Made by a program: the position numbers and the translations under genes | Notes under the pieces: generated by a model | Seen by the model: only the letters and a program-made list of their open reading frames with translations | Databases searched by the model: none | What the model was told of the DNA's origin: nothing | In this document: positions 55,031 to 64,000 of the stretch, piece by piece | Numbering within the stretch: position 1 is the stretch's first letter | Layout of the letters: each line of letters opens with the position of its first letter | Assembly: GCA_021208685.1 (NCBI GenBank) | Contig: JAJOJJ010000046.1 | Span: 42,360-106,359, forward strand | DNA from: Saccharospirillaceae bacterium | GTDB lineage: Bacteria > Pseudomonadota > Gammaproteobacteria > Pseudomonadales > Oceanobacteraceae | Direction: 5' to 3' | Length of the DNA stretch: 64,000 bases

Positions 55031-56680
55031 ATGCGCATTCTTTTCCTATTGATTATTCTGGTGCCAGGGTTGGCGAGCGCACAGTTGGCTCAAAACCTGT
55101 TTCTGGATACCAAAGCGATGTCGCTGGGTAACGCTGTAACAGCAGACCCGGTTGGAATCATGGATATTCATTTTAATCCGGCGGGTCTGACGAAGCTTGA
55201 TGGGCGGCAGATTCAGGTTCAGCTGATGAATATCCTGCTCTCTTCAGAGGCAAAATTCAGTTTGCCGGATGATTATCAATCCGATGAGGCGGGTCTGCTG
55301 GATATTCGCAAGGATCCTATTCTGAACGCTGATTTTACAGCTGAAAGTCACGCAACCGCGGCAGCTTATATTCCGGGTATCGGTCTGGTGCCAATGTCCT
55401 TGCCGGTGCTGACACTGCCAACCGGTGGTGTTTCTATTCAACCGCCGGGTTCAAAATTTACCTTTGCCAACGCGGTCTATGCACCAATGGCTGCAGGTTT
55501 TGCTAAAGACGATAATGATCCTGGACGTTATCAGGCCAAGCAGGTTGCCTTGCAGCGCTTTACGTATTTATCGCCGTCGTTCGGATACCAAGTGACGGAT
55601 GAGTTTTCAGTCGGTGCCAGCTTTTTGTTTTCCCATCAAGCTGTTGCCGTCGTGCAGGATATTCGCGCGCCGAGCGTTCTGATTGGTGTTCTGGAGCAGT
55701 TACAGACTGCTTTCGGTTGTTTTGATACGGCGACGGGAGAGCCGACGGGGAACGATCCCCTGGCGCCACTGATCACACTCTGTGGTGGTAAGGTTGGCCC
55801 TTATGAAGATGTGGGTACACTGAAAATTGTCACGGAAGAAAGTCTGTCGCCATCATTTAACCTGGGTTTTTTATGGGAACCGGCGGATTGGTTTGCCTTT
55901 GGTGTTGGCTATCAGAGCGAAGCAGTTTCGCACCTGAAAGGTACTTATGATCTGGAGTACACCGATGAATTTGCCGATTTTTTCCGCACCTTCCGCTCTT
56001 CCATTATCGGTGCAATTGGCGGTGCTATTTTCTCACTGCCAACCGGGGTGAAAAAAGAAAGTGGGCATGTTTCTACTGAGCTGACGTATCCGCAGCATTT
56101 TCAGACCGGCGTTAAATTCCGTTTTCTGGATAAATACCAGTTAAATATGGATGCGGGCTGGACCGATTATGATAAATGGGATGCGCTGGAGTTTGAATTT
56201 GATCGCCAGGTCAGTTTCCTGAGTACCGCAAAAACACTGGCTCCCTCATTGGTGACTGATACTTCTCTGCGTCAGCCACTGAATTATAAAAGCGTGTGGA
56301 GTTTTGGTTTTGGTATGCAATATGACCTGAATTCACGGGTAAAGCTTCGCCTGGGTTATGAGCCGCGCAAGAGCTCTATTCCGGATGATGCGCGCAGTAT
56401 TCAGGCACCGCTGGGCTTTGCCAAATTATACAGTGTTGGCATGGGGTATCAGTGGGATCTTGATACGGTGGTGGATTTGTCGCTGAGTTTCATGCAGTCT
56501 AAAGAAACCATTCTCGCCGATCCTCAGAATGCTGAGTCCACTGGCGAATACCCTAACTCAAGTGATGCCATTAACCGTAACTGTCTGACATGTACTGTAA
56601 CCAACCCTTATCCGGGTCTGGACGTAGAAACCAAGCTGACCATCGGTGCAGCAGGTATCAGCTTCCGTACCAAATTCTGA
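55031..56680 (+). CDS. FadL/OmpP1-type outer-membrane transport protein
   Basis: A 550-residue outer-membrane protein with signal peptide 1-18 (GLASA). The FadL/OmpP1 mark is at the N-terminus: KAMSLGNAVTADPVGIMDIHFNPAGLTKLDG, in parts. Further strands SPSFNLGFLWEPADWFAFGVGYQSE, YPQHFQTGVKFRFLDKYQLNMDAGWTDYDKWD and VKLRLGYEPRKSSIPDDAR also fit. FadL proteins carry hydrophobic ligands across the outer membrane; in a fil-like locus the role is unknown. It is longer than E. coli FadL by about 100 residues. Start ATG 55031 with GGCGAAG. The next gene overlaps its 3' end. Confidence 0.85.
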   Translation: MRILFLLIILVPGLASAQLAQNLFLDTKAMSLGNAVTADPVGIMDIHFNPAGLTKLDGRQIQVQLMNILLSSEAKFSLPDDYQSDEAGLLDIRKDPILNADFTAESHATAAAYIPGIGLVPMSLPVLTLPTGGVSIQPPGSKFTFANAVYAPMAAGFAKDDNDPGRYQAKQVALQRFTYLSPSFGYQVTDEFSVGASFLFSHQAVAVVQDIRAPSVLIGVLEQLQTAFGCFDTATGEPTGNDPLAPLITLCGGKVGPYEDVGTLKIVTEESLSPSFNLGFLWEPADWFAFGVGYQSEAVSHLKGTYDLEYTDEFADFFRTFRSSIIGAIGGAIFSLPTGVKKESGHVSTELTYPQHFQTGVKFRFLDKYQLNMDAGWTDYDKWDALEFEFDRQVSFLSTAKTLAPSLVTDTSLRQPLNYKSVWSFGFGMQYDLNSRVKLRLGYEPRKSSIPDDARSIQAPLGFAKLYSVGMGYQWDLDTVVDLSLSFMQSKETILADPQNAESTGEYPNSSDAINRNCLTCTVTNPYPGLDVETKLTIGAAGISFRTKF

Positions 56681-57486
56681 TCGTTCTCTGTCTGGCTCTG
56701 GCGTTTTCTGCCAGAGCCGGGCAGGAGTATTTCACCTGGGTGGATGAGCAGGGCCGCATTCACAACACGCCGAAACCACCTTCTGAAAGCAGTAAGGCGC
56801 TCCCGCAACCAGAAGCAGAACCGCAGGCTGATAATTTTTTAACTGAGGAGCAGTTTCAGCAAACACTGGAAAAAGACAGGTCGGAAAATCCGCCTTTTTT
56901 TACCTGGATTGATGCCTATGGACGCTTGCAGAGTCAGGAAATTCCCCAGATAAGCATTGAGGTGGAGGAGGTTGCCAAATTGCAGGCCGCTGATCACGCT
57001 TTATTGCCTCCGATGCGTGTATCTGGCCATATCCGCGATTCGGGCTGCTGTGTTCGTTATCAGAATTTTTTCAAAGACAATATTCCTGAATATAAATCCG
57101 TGCTGTTTTCACAGCCGCACATGTCGGTTCCTTTTAAAACACGTTCCGGTGATAAACCGGTGTGGTATTTCCGGCTCGCTGAAGCCGCATCGGCGGCAGT
57201 GTCCGAATCACGGATTCTGAAGCTGCATCTGCGCAACACGGATGGTTCTGAAGGGGAAGCGCCGCTTGCCGTGATTGCGCTGAATACACAATGGCAGCCT
57301 CTGTATTTTATCCCGCAAGTGGTAACTCAGCGTTATTTATCCACCTGGCGGTCAAGTGCTTATCGGGAAAGTCTGATCAGTATTTCTGATGCGGATGTTT
57401 CTGCATTTATTGTGTACTTCCCGCACACTGTGCCAGCGTCGGCCACTTTGCAGGTAGAATGGGCGCATGGAAAAACATCAGATTAA
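56590..57486 (+). CDS. FilE-like periplasmic protein, start codon uncertain
   Basis: An exported protein with an ILIVLCLALAFSARA signal, then two copies of a DUF4124-like turn: FTWVDEQGRIHNTPKPP and FTWIDAYGRLQSQEIP. A domain with VSGHIRDSGCCVRYQNFF, ILKLHLRNTDG and LPHTVPASATLQVEW-like strands follows. The only ATG in frame is at 56590, deep inside the FadL-like gene; it would add 30 residues before the hydrophobic core. A start at ATT 56674 or CTG 56677 next to the FadL stop codon would give a normal signal peptide but would be non-canonical. Resembles what is annotated as pilus assembly protein FilE in Acinetobacter. The hydrolase gene overlaps its end by 20 bp. Confidence 0.7.
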   Translation: MYCNQPLSGSGRRNQADHRCSRYQLPYQILIVLCLALAFSARAGQEYFTWVDEQGRIHNTPKPPSESSKALPQPEAEPQADNFLTEEQFQQTLEKDRSENPPFFTWIDAYGRLQSQEIPQISIEVEEVAKLQAADHALLPPMRVSGHIRDSGCCVRYQNFFKDNIPEYKSVLFSQPHMSVPFKTRSGDKPVWYFRLAEAASAAVSESRILKLHLRNTDGSEGEAPLAVIALNTQWQPLYFIPQVVTQRYLSTWRSSAYRESLISISDADVSAFIVYFPHTVPASATLQVEWAHGKTSD

Positions 57487-58345
57487 TTGCCGCACAGCGA
57501 GCTGTCAGCAGCATGCTTTATTAATTCAGTATCCCGGGAATTCGCCGCATTTCCTGTCAGATTCTGAATTATCTGTCCGCACCAGGCCGCGCCGTCTTGT
57601 TCTGTTGCACGGTGCCGGCGTTCCCGGCGAAGTAACCTGGACCTATATTGCAAACTATCTCAGCGAGTGGGACGAAGTGTTAATTCCGGATTTTGCCGGG
57701 ATGGGGCGATCACATTTTCTGGCTGAAACCGCTCCGCGTCTGAATGACTACGTTGTGCAGATCCGTGAGTTGTGTGAAGCACTGGATTGGACGGAGTTTG
57801 ATGTCGCCGGTTATTCCTTTGGCGGCATGGTGGCGGTGCGTTATCTGCAGCAGTTTCATGCCCGGGGGTTATGTTTTTTACTTGAGCCGGCGATGCTGTT
57901 TTCTGCCGATTGCAGCAAAATTCAGCGCAAAGCCGACGATTACCTGACGGTTGCTGACCGGGTGGAAAATAATCCGCAGGATGTTGCGGCCTATTTTGAT
58001 TTTCTGGATTCAGTCTCTCCGCAGCGTGTGCGCAATGATAAAATTGATCGCCTCACCATTGCCCGTTTGCAGGACAACGCTCAGGGGTTCGCTCAGGCAT
58101 TGCGTGCGGTCAGTCAGATGTTGCTGGATGACTGTGCAACTTATGCCAGCTGGATTGCCCCCTGGCCCGGTGTCAGTTTTGTCGGTGGTTTAAGTCATGC
58201 CACTATGCTGGGTCGTCATCGTTTGCTGGCTGAGCAAAGTGCCGACTGGCAATGCCATGTGGTAGCGAATGCGGATCACAGTCTGGTGTTTACCAAGCCT
58301 CGGACCATCGCCAGAATTATGAATGAGCGTCGTCAGCAGGGCTGA
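57467..58345 (+). CDS. Alpha/beta hydrolase at the end of the fil-like operon
   Basis: A 292-residue cytoplasmic hydrolase with LLHGAGVPG (oxyanion), PDFAGMGRS, nucleophile elbow GYSFGG (near residue 122) and the catalytic histidine in NADHSLVF. It starts at ATG 57467, 20 bp inside the preceding gene, so it is cotranslated with the fil-like genes, although a role in that system is not shown. It ends in a strong terminator. Confidence 0.88.
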   Translation: MEKHQINCRTASCQQHALLIQYPGNSPHFLSDSELSVRTRPRRLVLLHGAGVPGEVTWTYIANYLSEWDEVLIPDFAGMGRSHFLAETAPRLNDYVVQIRELCEALDWTEFDVAGYSFGGMVAVRYLQQFHARGLCFLLEPAMLFSADCSKIQRKADDYLTVADRVENNPQDVAAYFDFLDSVSPQRVRNDKIDRLTIARLQDNAQGFAQALRAVSQMLLDDCATYASWIAPWPGVSFVGGLSHATMLGRHRLLAEQSADWQCHVVANADHSLVFTKPRTIARIMNERRQQG

Positions 58346-58360
58346 CGACGCCCTTTATTT
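58327..58360 (+). terminator. Rho-independent terminator of the fil-like operon
   Basis: GCGTCGTCAGC (58327-58337), loop AGG, GCTGACGACGC (58341-58351), then CCTTTATTT. The stem contains the hydrolase stop codon. Confidence 0.75.
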
Positions 58361-59181
58361 CAGCTTTGCAGGCGACGCTGCAGCCCGGTTTCCGCCATGA
58401 TGCGGGTGGATATTTCTTCGATTGAGCGGTCGGTTGTGCTCAGGAAGGGGATTTGTTCGCGCTGGTACAGCATCTCAACTTCATCAATTTCGTGATAGCA
58501 CTGTTTAAGCGAGGCGTAACGGCTGTTGGCACGGCGTTCATTGCGGATGGCCGCCAGCCGGTCCGGATCGATGGTCAGGCCGAATAGTTTATGGCGGTGC
58601 TGTTGCAGGCTGTCGGGCAGCTTAAGATCGGACATGTCTTCTTCGGTCAAAGGATAATTCGCCGCTTTAATACCAAACTGCATTGCCAGATACAGGCAGG
58701 TTGGTGTTTTCCCGGAGCGCGAAACGCCAACCAGAATAATATCGGCTTCGGCATACTGGCGGGTGCGTGCACCATCATCATTATCCAGTGCAAAATTAAC
58801 GGCATCGATGCGTGCGAGATAGCTGGTACTGGTGGTCGATGAGTGCGACTTACCGACACTGTATGAAGATTCAACATTCAGCTCGGCTTCCAGCGGCGCC
58901 AGAAACGCCGCAAAAATATCAATTTTAAGCGCATTGGCTGAATCAATGATGGTGCGTATTTTTTTATCGACAATAGTATCGAATACGATGGCCGGAGCTC
59001 CGCTGTTGTCTGCAGCGGCGTTGATTTTAGCCACGGCTTTTTCGGCTTTTTCGATCGAATCGATATAGGGCAGAGTGATGCGTTCAAACTCAATGGTTTC
59101 GAACTGAGCCAGCAGGCTGTTACCCAGTGTTTCGGCGGTAATGCCGGTGCCGTCGGAAATAAAGTAGGCGGTTCGCTTCAT
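58360..59181 (-). CDS. ppsR: Phosphoenolpyruvate synthase regulatory protein (kinase / pyrophosphorylase)
   Basis: Bifunctional enzyme that inactivates PEP synthase by ADP-dependent threonine phosphorylation and reactivates it by phosphorolysis. The 273-residue protein of the DUF299 family begins [24 protein letters not shown] at ATG 59181 (read in parts) and has the P-loop-like [18 protein letters not shown] and [16 protein letters not shown]. It is divergent from ppsA, its target, 123 bp away, the usual arrangement. The longer frame to 59289 is not supported. Confidence 0.95.
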   Translation of the reverse strand: MKRTAYFISDGTGITAETLGNSLLAQFETIEFERITLPYIDSIEKAEKAVAKINAAADNSGAPAIVFDTIVDKKIRTIIDSANALKIDIFAAFLAPLEAELNVESSYSVGKSHSSTTSTSYLARIDAVNFALDNDDGARTRQYAEADIILVGVSRSGKTPTCLYLAMQFGIKAANYPLTEEDMSDLKLPDSLQQHRHKLFGLTIDPDRLAAIRNERRANSRYASLKQCYHEIDEVEMLYQREQIPFLSTTDRSIEEISTRIMAETGLQRRLQS

Positions 59182-59304
59182 GTGGAAATTTGTTCCCTCT
59201 GCCCTTAGTATTACGCAGCCATTCGCCGCAGCAGGCGATTTTAGGTGATTATGCCCGGTGTGGCGAGAACATGCTCCGGCGTTGGACATTACAGGAGAAA
59301 GACG

Positions 59305-61674
59305 TTGACAGATTACGTACTCTGGTTTGATCAGGTATCCATGGGCGATGTCGAGCGGGTAGGTGGTAAAAATGCCTCGCTCGGTGAAATGATCAGCAAC
59401 CTGACCAGCGCCGGAGTGTCCGTGCCTAATGGCTTTGCCACCACCGCCGATGCCTACCGCGAATTCTTAAGCCACGAAGGTCTGGACAGCCGTATTCAGC
59501 AGGCGCTGGATGACCTCAATGTGGATGATATCCGTGCGCTGACGGAAACCGGCGCGAAAATCCGTCACTGGATTCTGGAGGCACCACTGCCGCCGCAACT
59601 GGAAGCCGACGTGCGTACGGCTTTCGCCAAACTGCAGGAAGGCAATGCGCAGATGGCCGTTGCCGTCCGTTCTTCCGCAACCGCCGAAGATTTACCCGAT
59701 GCCTCCTTTGCTGGCCAGCAGGAAACCCATCTTAATATCGTGGGCATTGATAACGTCCTGCATGCTATTCGCGACGTGTTTGCCTCCTTATTTAATGATC
59801 GCGCGATTGCTTACCGCGATCATCAGGGCTTTGACCATCACAAAGTCGCATTGTCGGCCGGTATTCAGCGTATGGTGCGCTCCGAAACCGCCTCCAGCGG
59901 CGTGATGTTTACGCTGGATACGGAGTCTGGTTTTGATCAGGTGGTGTTTGTGACGTCATCTTACGGTTTGGGTGAAACCGTCGTACAGGGTGCCGTTAAC
60001 CCCGATGAATTCTACGTTCACAAGAACAATCTGAGCGCCGGTCGTCCGGCGATTCTGCGCCGCAATCTCGGCGCCAAAGCCATTAAAATGGTTTACAACA
60101 AAGAAGCGGCCGTTGGTAAATCGGTTGAAACCCAGCGTGTTGAGCGTGAACTGCGCCAGGTGTTCTCCATTAATGATGCAGAAATTGAAAACCTGGCTCG
60201 TCAGGCGATGATTATCGAAAAACACTATGGCCGTCCGATGGACATCGAGTGGGCCAAAGACGGTGATGACCAAAAACTGTACATCGTGCAGGCGCGCCCT
60301 GAAACGGTAAAAAGCCGTGCCAGCAAAAACGTCATGGAACGTTACCTGTTAAAAGAAACCGGCAGTGTGCTGGTTGAAGGCCGTTCTATTGGTCACCGCA
60401 TTGGTAAAGGCAAGGTGCGCGTCATTAAAAGCATCGATCAGATGGATCAGGTGCAGGAAGGCGACGTTCTGGTGGCTGATATGACTGACCCGGACTGGGA
60501 GCCGGTGATGAAGCGTTCGGCAGCCATTGTGACCAACCGTGGTGGCCGCACCTGTCACGCCGCCATCATTGCACGTGAACTGGGTATTCCGGCGGTCGTC
60601 GGTTGTGAAGATGCCACGTCCAAGCTTCAGGATGGTCAGGATGTCACCGTTTCCTGTGCGGAAGGTGATACCGGGTTTGTTTACGAAGGTGCACTGGATT
60701 TTGATATCCGCACCAACAGCGTGGATCAGATGCCGGATCTGCCGTTTAAAATCATGATGAACGTCGGTAACCCGGATCGTGCCTTCGACTTCCAGGGACT
60801 GCCCAATGCCGGTGTCGGTCTGGCGCGTCTCGAATTCATTATTAACCGCATGATTGGTGTTCATCCGAAAGCACTGCTGAATTTCGATAACCTGCCGGAA
60901 GAAGTCAAACCCACGGTTGAGCGCCGTATTTCCGGTTACGCCGGGCCGGTGGATTTTTACGTGGAAAAACTGGTGGAAGGTATTTCCACACTGGCGGCGG
61001 CGTTCTGGCCTAAGCGTGTGATCGTGCGCCTGTCTGACTTTAAATCCAACGAATACGCCAACCTGATTGGCGGTCGCCTGTATGAGCCGGAAGAAGAAAA
61101 CCCGATGCTCGGCTTCCGTGGTGCCTCGCGTTACATCTCAAAAAATTTCCGCGACTGTTTTGAGCTTGAATGCCGGGCGATGAAAAAAGTCCGTAACGAC
61201 ATGGGCTTTACCAACGTCGAGATCATGGTGCCCTTTGTACGGACCGTCGGCGAAGCCGAGCAGGTTGTTAACCTGCTGGAAGAGAACGGTCTGAAACGCG
61301 GCGAAAACGATCTGAAGCTGATCATGATGTGCGAGCTGCCCGCCAATGCGATTCTGGCCGAGCAGTTCCTTGAGTACTTTGACGGTTTCTCCGTTGGCTC
61401 CAACGATCTGACCCAGTTAACCCTGGGTCTGGATCGCGATTCCGGCATCATCGCCCATCTGTTTGACGAACGTAATGAAGCCATTCTGGTGCTGCTGGAA
61501 AATGCCATTAATGCCTGCAAAAAAGCCGGTAAATACATTGGCATCTGCGGTCAGGGTCCGTCTGACCATCCCGATTTTGCCAAATGGCTGATGGAGCATG
61601 GCATCGACAGTGTGTCACTGAATCCAGACTCCGTGCTTGATACCTGGTTCTTCCTGGCGGATAAAAACTCCTGA
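59305..61674 (+). CDS. ppsA: Phosphoenolpyruvate synthase (TTG start)
   Basis: Makes PEP from pyruvate and ATP for gluconeogenesis. Reading from TTG 59305 (AGGAG seven bases upstream) gives [29 protein letters not shown], in parts, and 789 residues, matching E. coli PpsA. Modules: N-terminal ATP-grasp domain ([22 protein letters not shown]), phosphohistidine domain with His418 in [14 protein letters not shown], and the C-terminal PEP/pyruvate domain with the catalytic cysteine in [16 protein letters not shown]. The threonine just before His418 (TCH) is the expected PpsR target. Confidence 0.97.
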   Translation: MTDYVLWFDQVSMGDVERVGGKNASLGEMISNLTSAGVSVPNGFATTADAYREFLSHEGLDSRIQQALDDLNVDDIRALTETGAKIRHWILEAPLPPQLEADVRTAFAKLQEGNAQMAVAVRSSATAEDLPDASFAGQQETHLNIVGIDNVLHAIRDVFASLFNDRAIAYRDHQGFDHHKVALSAGIQRMVRSETASSGVMFTLDTESGFDQVVFVTSSYGLGETVVQGAVNPDEFYVHKNNLSAGRPAILRRNLGAKAIKMVYNKEAAVGKSVETQRVERELRQVFSINDAEIENLARQAMIIEKHYGRPMDIEWAKDGDDQKLYIVQARPETVKSRASKNVMERYLLKETGSVLVEGRSIGHRIGKGKVRVIKSIDQMDQVQEGDVLVADMTDPDWEPVMKRSAAIVTNRGGRTCHAAIIARELGIPAVVGCEDATSKLQDGQDVTVSCAEGDTGFVYEGALDFDIRTNSVDQMPDLPFKIMMNVGNPDRAFDFQGLPNAGVGLARLEFIINRMIGVHPKALLNFDNLPEEVKPTVERRISGYAGPVDFYVEKLVEGISTLAAAFWPKRVIVRLSDFKSNEYANLIGGRLYEPEEENPMLGFRGASRYISKNFRDCFELECRAMKKVRNDMGFTNVEIMVPFVRTVGEAEQVVNLLEENGLKRGENDLKLIMMCELPANAILAEQFLEYFDGFSVGSNDLTQLTLGLDRDSGIIAHLFDERNEAILVLLENAINACKKAGKYIGICGQGPSDHPDFAKWLMEHGIDSVSLNPDSVLDTWFFLADKNS

Positions 61675-62646
61675 ATGAAAAGCAGCAGTGAATTATTTCC
61701 GGTAAGTCTGCTCAGAGCCGATGTTCTGGGCGACCTCACCGAAGATGTCTACCTGGTAAAGCATAACCGCGATCCGGACCGCAGTGTCCAGATCGCGGTT
61801 TCGCATCTTGGCCTGCGTTCACGCGGTAAATCCGGTGGGCAGCCATTGATTCTGCTGCACGGCAGTTTTACCAATCGCGGCTTCTGGTTGTCTGACAAGG
61901 GCGAAGGACTGGCGCGTTATCTGCTCGAACAGGGTTTTGATGTCTGGCTGATGGAGCAGCGCGGTCATGGCCAGTCGCCGCGCAATCACGACTATGTGCG
62001 CAATACACTGGAGCGCTACGTGCTCAGCGATATTCCGGCTGTGAACGATTTTGTCCGGGAGCAGAGCGGGCGGAAGCCAGTCTGGATTGGACATTCGCTG
62101 GGTGGCGTGATCATTTCCAGCAGCGTGGCCGCCGGCCGTCTGACCACCGGTAACAGTATGGCCATGGTGTTGCTTGGCACCCAGGTGATACGCCGCCCCT
62201 GGTATCTGTGGCTGCCGCTGACCAGTCTGGTGCTGCGCCTGCTGGTGAAACGCAAAGCCGAGCTTGATGGCCGCAAGCTGGGTATTGGCCCGGAAAATGA
62301 ACCTGCCGGTCTGGTGAGTGAGTATCTTGCCCGTCACAGCCTGTTTGGTCGCTGGCAGATACGCAGCGAGAAACTGAAATTGTTACCAGCCTGGAAACAG
62401 GATGCCGGATTGCCCTTGCTTGCACTGGCGGCGGCTGCGGATAAATCAGACCCGGCAAATGCCTGCCTGCAGTTTGCGGCTCTGTATGGCGGCGCCCACA
62501 AAGACACTGTTCTGCTCGGTACGGCAGAAGGCTTCAGCCGGGATTACGGTCACGTTGATATGGTGGTAAGCAAGGAGGCCGCCGCTGAAGTATGGCCAAG
62601 AATTGGCCGCTGGCTCAGTCAGCTCGGCCAGCGCTCCGGTGCCTGA
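61675..62646 (+). CDS. Alpha/beta hydrolase
   Basis: A 323-residue hydrolase beginning directly after the ppsA stop (no gap), so probably cotranscribed. Oxyanion region LLHGSFTNRGFW, MEQRGHGQSP, nucleophile elbow GHSLGG (near 142) and catalytic histidine in RDYGHVDMV. A hydrophobic stretch WYLWLPLTSLVLRLLV lies in the cap and may associate with membrane or lipid. Substrate unknown. Confidence 0.88.
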   Translation: MKSSSELFPVSLLRADVLGDLTEDVYLVKHNRDPDRSVQIAVSHLGLRSRGKSGGQPLILLHGSFTNRGFWLSDKGEGLARYLLEQGFDVWLMEQRGHGQSPRNHDYVRNTLERYVLSDIPAVNDFVREQSGRKPVWIGHSLGGVIISSSVAAGRLTTGNSMAMVLLGTQVIRRPWYLWLPLTSLVLRLLVKRKAELDGRKLGIGPENEPAGLVSEYLARHSLFGRWQIRSEKLKLLPAWKQDAGLPLLALAAAADKSDPANACLQFAALYGGAHKDTVLLGTAEGFSRDYGHVDMVVSKEAAAEVWPRIGRWLSQLGQRSGA

Positions 62647-62647
62647 C

Positions 62648-63319
62648 ATGCGGTTGCGACGGGTGTTACTCACCGGTGGTAGCGGGCTGATTGGCCATGC
62701 CTTGTTGCCTATCCTGTTGCAAAGGGATTGGGTAGGACAGATTCTGCTGCCGCTGCGCCAGCCGCAGTCATGGTGTGCGGCTCATCCGCAACTGGCGGCT
62801 GATAACCGTATTCAGGTACTGACTTATGATGAGCTGTTTGCCAGCCAGCAACCTGTTGATCTGATGTTGTGTGCACTGGGTACAACTCAGGCAAAAGCCG
62901 GTAAAGCGGGGCTGCGTGCCGTGGATTATCAACTGGTTGTCGATTGTGCGGTCTGGGCTGAGCAGCAGGGCGCTGAGCTGGTATCGGTGGTCAGTGCGCT
63001 GGGGGCCAATCGCCGTTCGCTGTTCTTCTACAACCGCGTAAAAGGCGATATGGAGCAGGCGCTGGAGCGACTGGATATCGCCTCGCTGCATCTGTGGCAG
63101 CCGTCGGTGCTGATCGGTGCGCGCGGAGAATTCCGTCTGGCCGAGCATCTCAGCGGCTGGCTGTTACGATTGCCTGTCTGGGGTGATGCCCAGGCTCTTC
63201 GCGGTGAACGCATTGCCCGGGCGATGGTTGTCGCCGCAGAATCTTCATTGGCGGACACGCAAAAGTCATCGGTTACGCGTTATCGTGTGCGTGACATTAA
63301 ACGTCTGGCAGCGGCCTGA
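62648..63319 (+). CDS. NAD(P)-binding SDR protein (TIP30/HTATIP2-like)
   Basis: A 223-residue atypical short-chain dehydrogenase-like protein. It has the nucleotide motif VLLTGGSGLIGHALLPILL, MLCALGTTQAKAG, VSALGANRRSLFFYNRVKGDMEQAL with the YxxxK site (Tyr-Asn-Arg-Val-Lys), and LHLWQPSVLIGARGEFR. Start ATG 62648 right after the hydrolase stop; ATG/GTG further upstream would overlap it. Family members are redox sensors or oxidoreductases of unknown substrate. Confidence 0.87.
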   Translation: MRLRRVLLTGGSGLIGHALLPILLQRDWVGQILLPLRQPQSWCAAHPQLAADNRIQVLTYDELFASQQPVDLMLCALGTTQAKAGKAGLRAVDYQLVVDCAVWAEQQGAELVSVVSALGANRRSLFFYNRVKGDMEQALERLDIASLHLWQPSVLIGARGEFRLAEHLSGWLLRLPVWGDAQALRGERIARAMVVAAESSLADTQKSSVTRYRVRDIKRLAAA

Positions 63320-63378
63320 GCCGGTTGCTGCAGACAACTGCCTGGTAAAATTTTCTCTCATACGAAAAGGACAAAAAA

Positions 63379-63870
63379 ATGACTCAGTATGTAACTCCGG
63401 ATCTGTGTGACGCTTACCCTGAACTGATTCAGGTGGTTGAACCCATGTTCAATAACTACGGCGGCAACGATTCTTTCGGCGGCGAAATTGTTACGGTTAA
63501 GTGCTTCGAAGATAACTCCAAAGTCAAGGAACTGGTTGATACCGACGGTAAAGGCAAAGTCATGGTTGTGGATGGCGGCGCTTCCATGCGTCACGCGTTG
63601 CTGGGTGACATGCTGGCGGAAAAAGCCGCTAAAAACGGCTGGGAAGGCATCATCGTTTACGGCTGCATCCGTGATGTTGACGTCATCATGCAAACGGATC
63701 TCGGCGTTCAGGCCCTGGCAACGCATCCGCTGAAAACCGACAAGCGCGGTCTGGGTGACGTGAATGTGACCGTTAAATTCGGTGGCGTTGAGTTTGTGCC
63801 GGGCCACTTTGTGTATGCCGACAACAACGGCATCATCGTCTCTCCCCAAGCGCTGAGCATGCCCGAATAA
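63379..63870 (+). CDS. rraA: Ribonuclease E activity regulator RraA
   Basis: A 163-residue protein that binds RNase E and masks its RNA-degradosome function in E. coli; the fold is also used by 4-hydroxy-4-methyl-2-oxoglutarate aldolases. Clear match: [71 protein letters not shown] and [18 protein letters not shown] precedes the ATG at 63379. Confidence 0.95.
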   Translation: MTQYVTPDLCDAYPELIQVVEPMFNNYGGNDSFGGEIVTVKCFEDNSKVKELVDTDGKGKVMVVDGGASMRHALLGDMLAEKAAKNGWEGIIVYGCIRDVDVIMQTDLGVQALATHPLKTDKRGLGDVNVTVKFGGVEFVPGHFVYADNNGIIVSPQALSMPE

Positions 63871-63926
63871 GGCGTAATGCTGTTCACTTAAGCAACCAGC
63901 CAGCGCTGACTGCATCTGAACAGCCG

Positions 63927-63982
63927 TTGCGGGGCAAGCCCCTGCGCCCCAACCCGGGGAACTTCTCCCCGGACCCCTGCTT
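63927..63982. repeat. GC-rich palindromic stretch at the window edge
   Basis: Two stem-loops in a row: GCGGGG CAAG CCCCTGC near 63929-63946, and CCGGGGA ... TCCCCGG near 63955-63972. No T run follows, so they are not typical terminators. The compact inverted repeats, with GC content above the neighbourhood, suggest a repetitive element continuing past the window. Confidence 0.35.
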
Positions 63983-64000
63983 TGCGCTGTCTGGCCCGTG

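Noticed and set aside
56590..56680. Frameshift joining the FadL-like and FilE-like genes
   Set aside because: Both reading frames are intact and complete for their families; the overlap is better explained as translational coupling.
1..64000. CRISPR array, prophage, integrase or transposase genes
   Set aside because: No regularly spaced direct repeats, phage structural genes or transposase motifs were seen. The only mobile-like structure is the ORF-free element at 31070-31354.

Overview
The window is chromosomal DNA of a gammaproteobacterium. The best guess is a marine Oceanospirillaceae or Pseudomonadales relative such as Thalassolituus or Oceanobacter; this is inferred from gene content, not proven. 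Pointers are a first third whose gene order (lon, hupB, ppiD, fabI, ABC-type binding protein, mltD, methyltransferase, rnhA, dnaQ, nhaB, fimL) resembles, from memory, Pseudomonas aeruginosa PA1803-PA1822, and Pseudomonas-type genes such as thrH and a PilZ / REC-PP2C / STAS cluster. Coding density is high and there is one tRNA gene. I saw no rRNA, CRISPR array, prophage or recognisable insertion sequence.

Layout. 1-14.3 kb: 3' end of lon, hupB with tRNA-Asp on probably the same transcript, ppiD, then fabI, an orphan peptide-binding protein and mltD on the minus strand, a methyltransferase-rnhA-dnaQ run, nhaB, fimL with a small membrane protein, and an SCP2 protein. 14.5-22.4 kb: sohB, an acuI-like reductase, a YafY/WYL regulator with a VOC protein, cysI with its DUF934 partner, a glycerophosphodiesterase and a MATE transporter. 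22.4-31 kb: metH, divergent nfuA, the PilZ and RssB/RssC-like signalling genes, gpsA, a DUF4389 protein and sixA. 31-42.3 kb: a 285-bp element with terminal inverted repeats, two hydrolases and a DUF1461 protein, rluA behind a MlaC / SBP_bac_3 fusion, trhP (yegQ), a lipoprotein metallo-hydrolase operon, and rlmG. 42.5-50 kb: a DUF4062 protein, an ArsR regulator, apbE-nqrM, sthA, cysH, thrH, pabB. 50.4-58.3 kb: the locus of greatest interest. 58.4-64 kb: divergent ppsR and ppsA, a hydrolase, an SDR protein, rraA, and GC-rich palindromes at the edge.

The 50.4-57.5 kb locus looks like a surface or secretion system related to the Acinetobacter fil (putative pilus) cluster. Two tandem paralogous secreted proteins share N- and C-terminal halves and differ completely in a middle insert. 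They are followed by a C39 cysteine peptidase with an N-terminal signal or anchor, two outer-membrane beta-barrel proteins (one FadL-like) and a periplasmic protein. Both secreted proteins carry, right after their Sec signal peptide, a motif resembling the double-glycine leader cut by C39 peptidases. This suggests a two-step maturation: Sec export, then C39 trimming in the periplasm. That is a hypothesis from sequence patterns only.

Other metabolic links: cysI, DUF934 and cysH reduce sulfate-derived sulfur; metH takes it to methionine; ppsA and ppsR control entry to gluconeogenesis; sthA, apbE and nqrM point to redox balance with a Na+-NQR respiratory complex encoded elsewhere.
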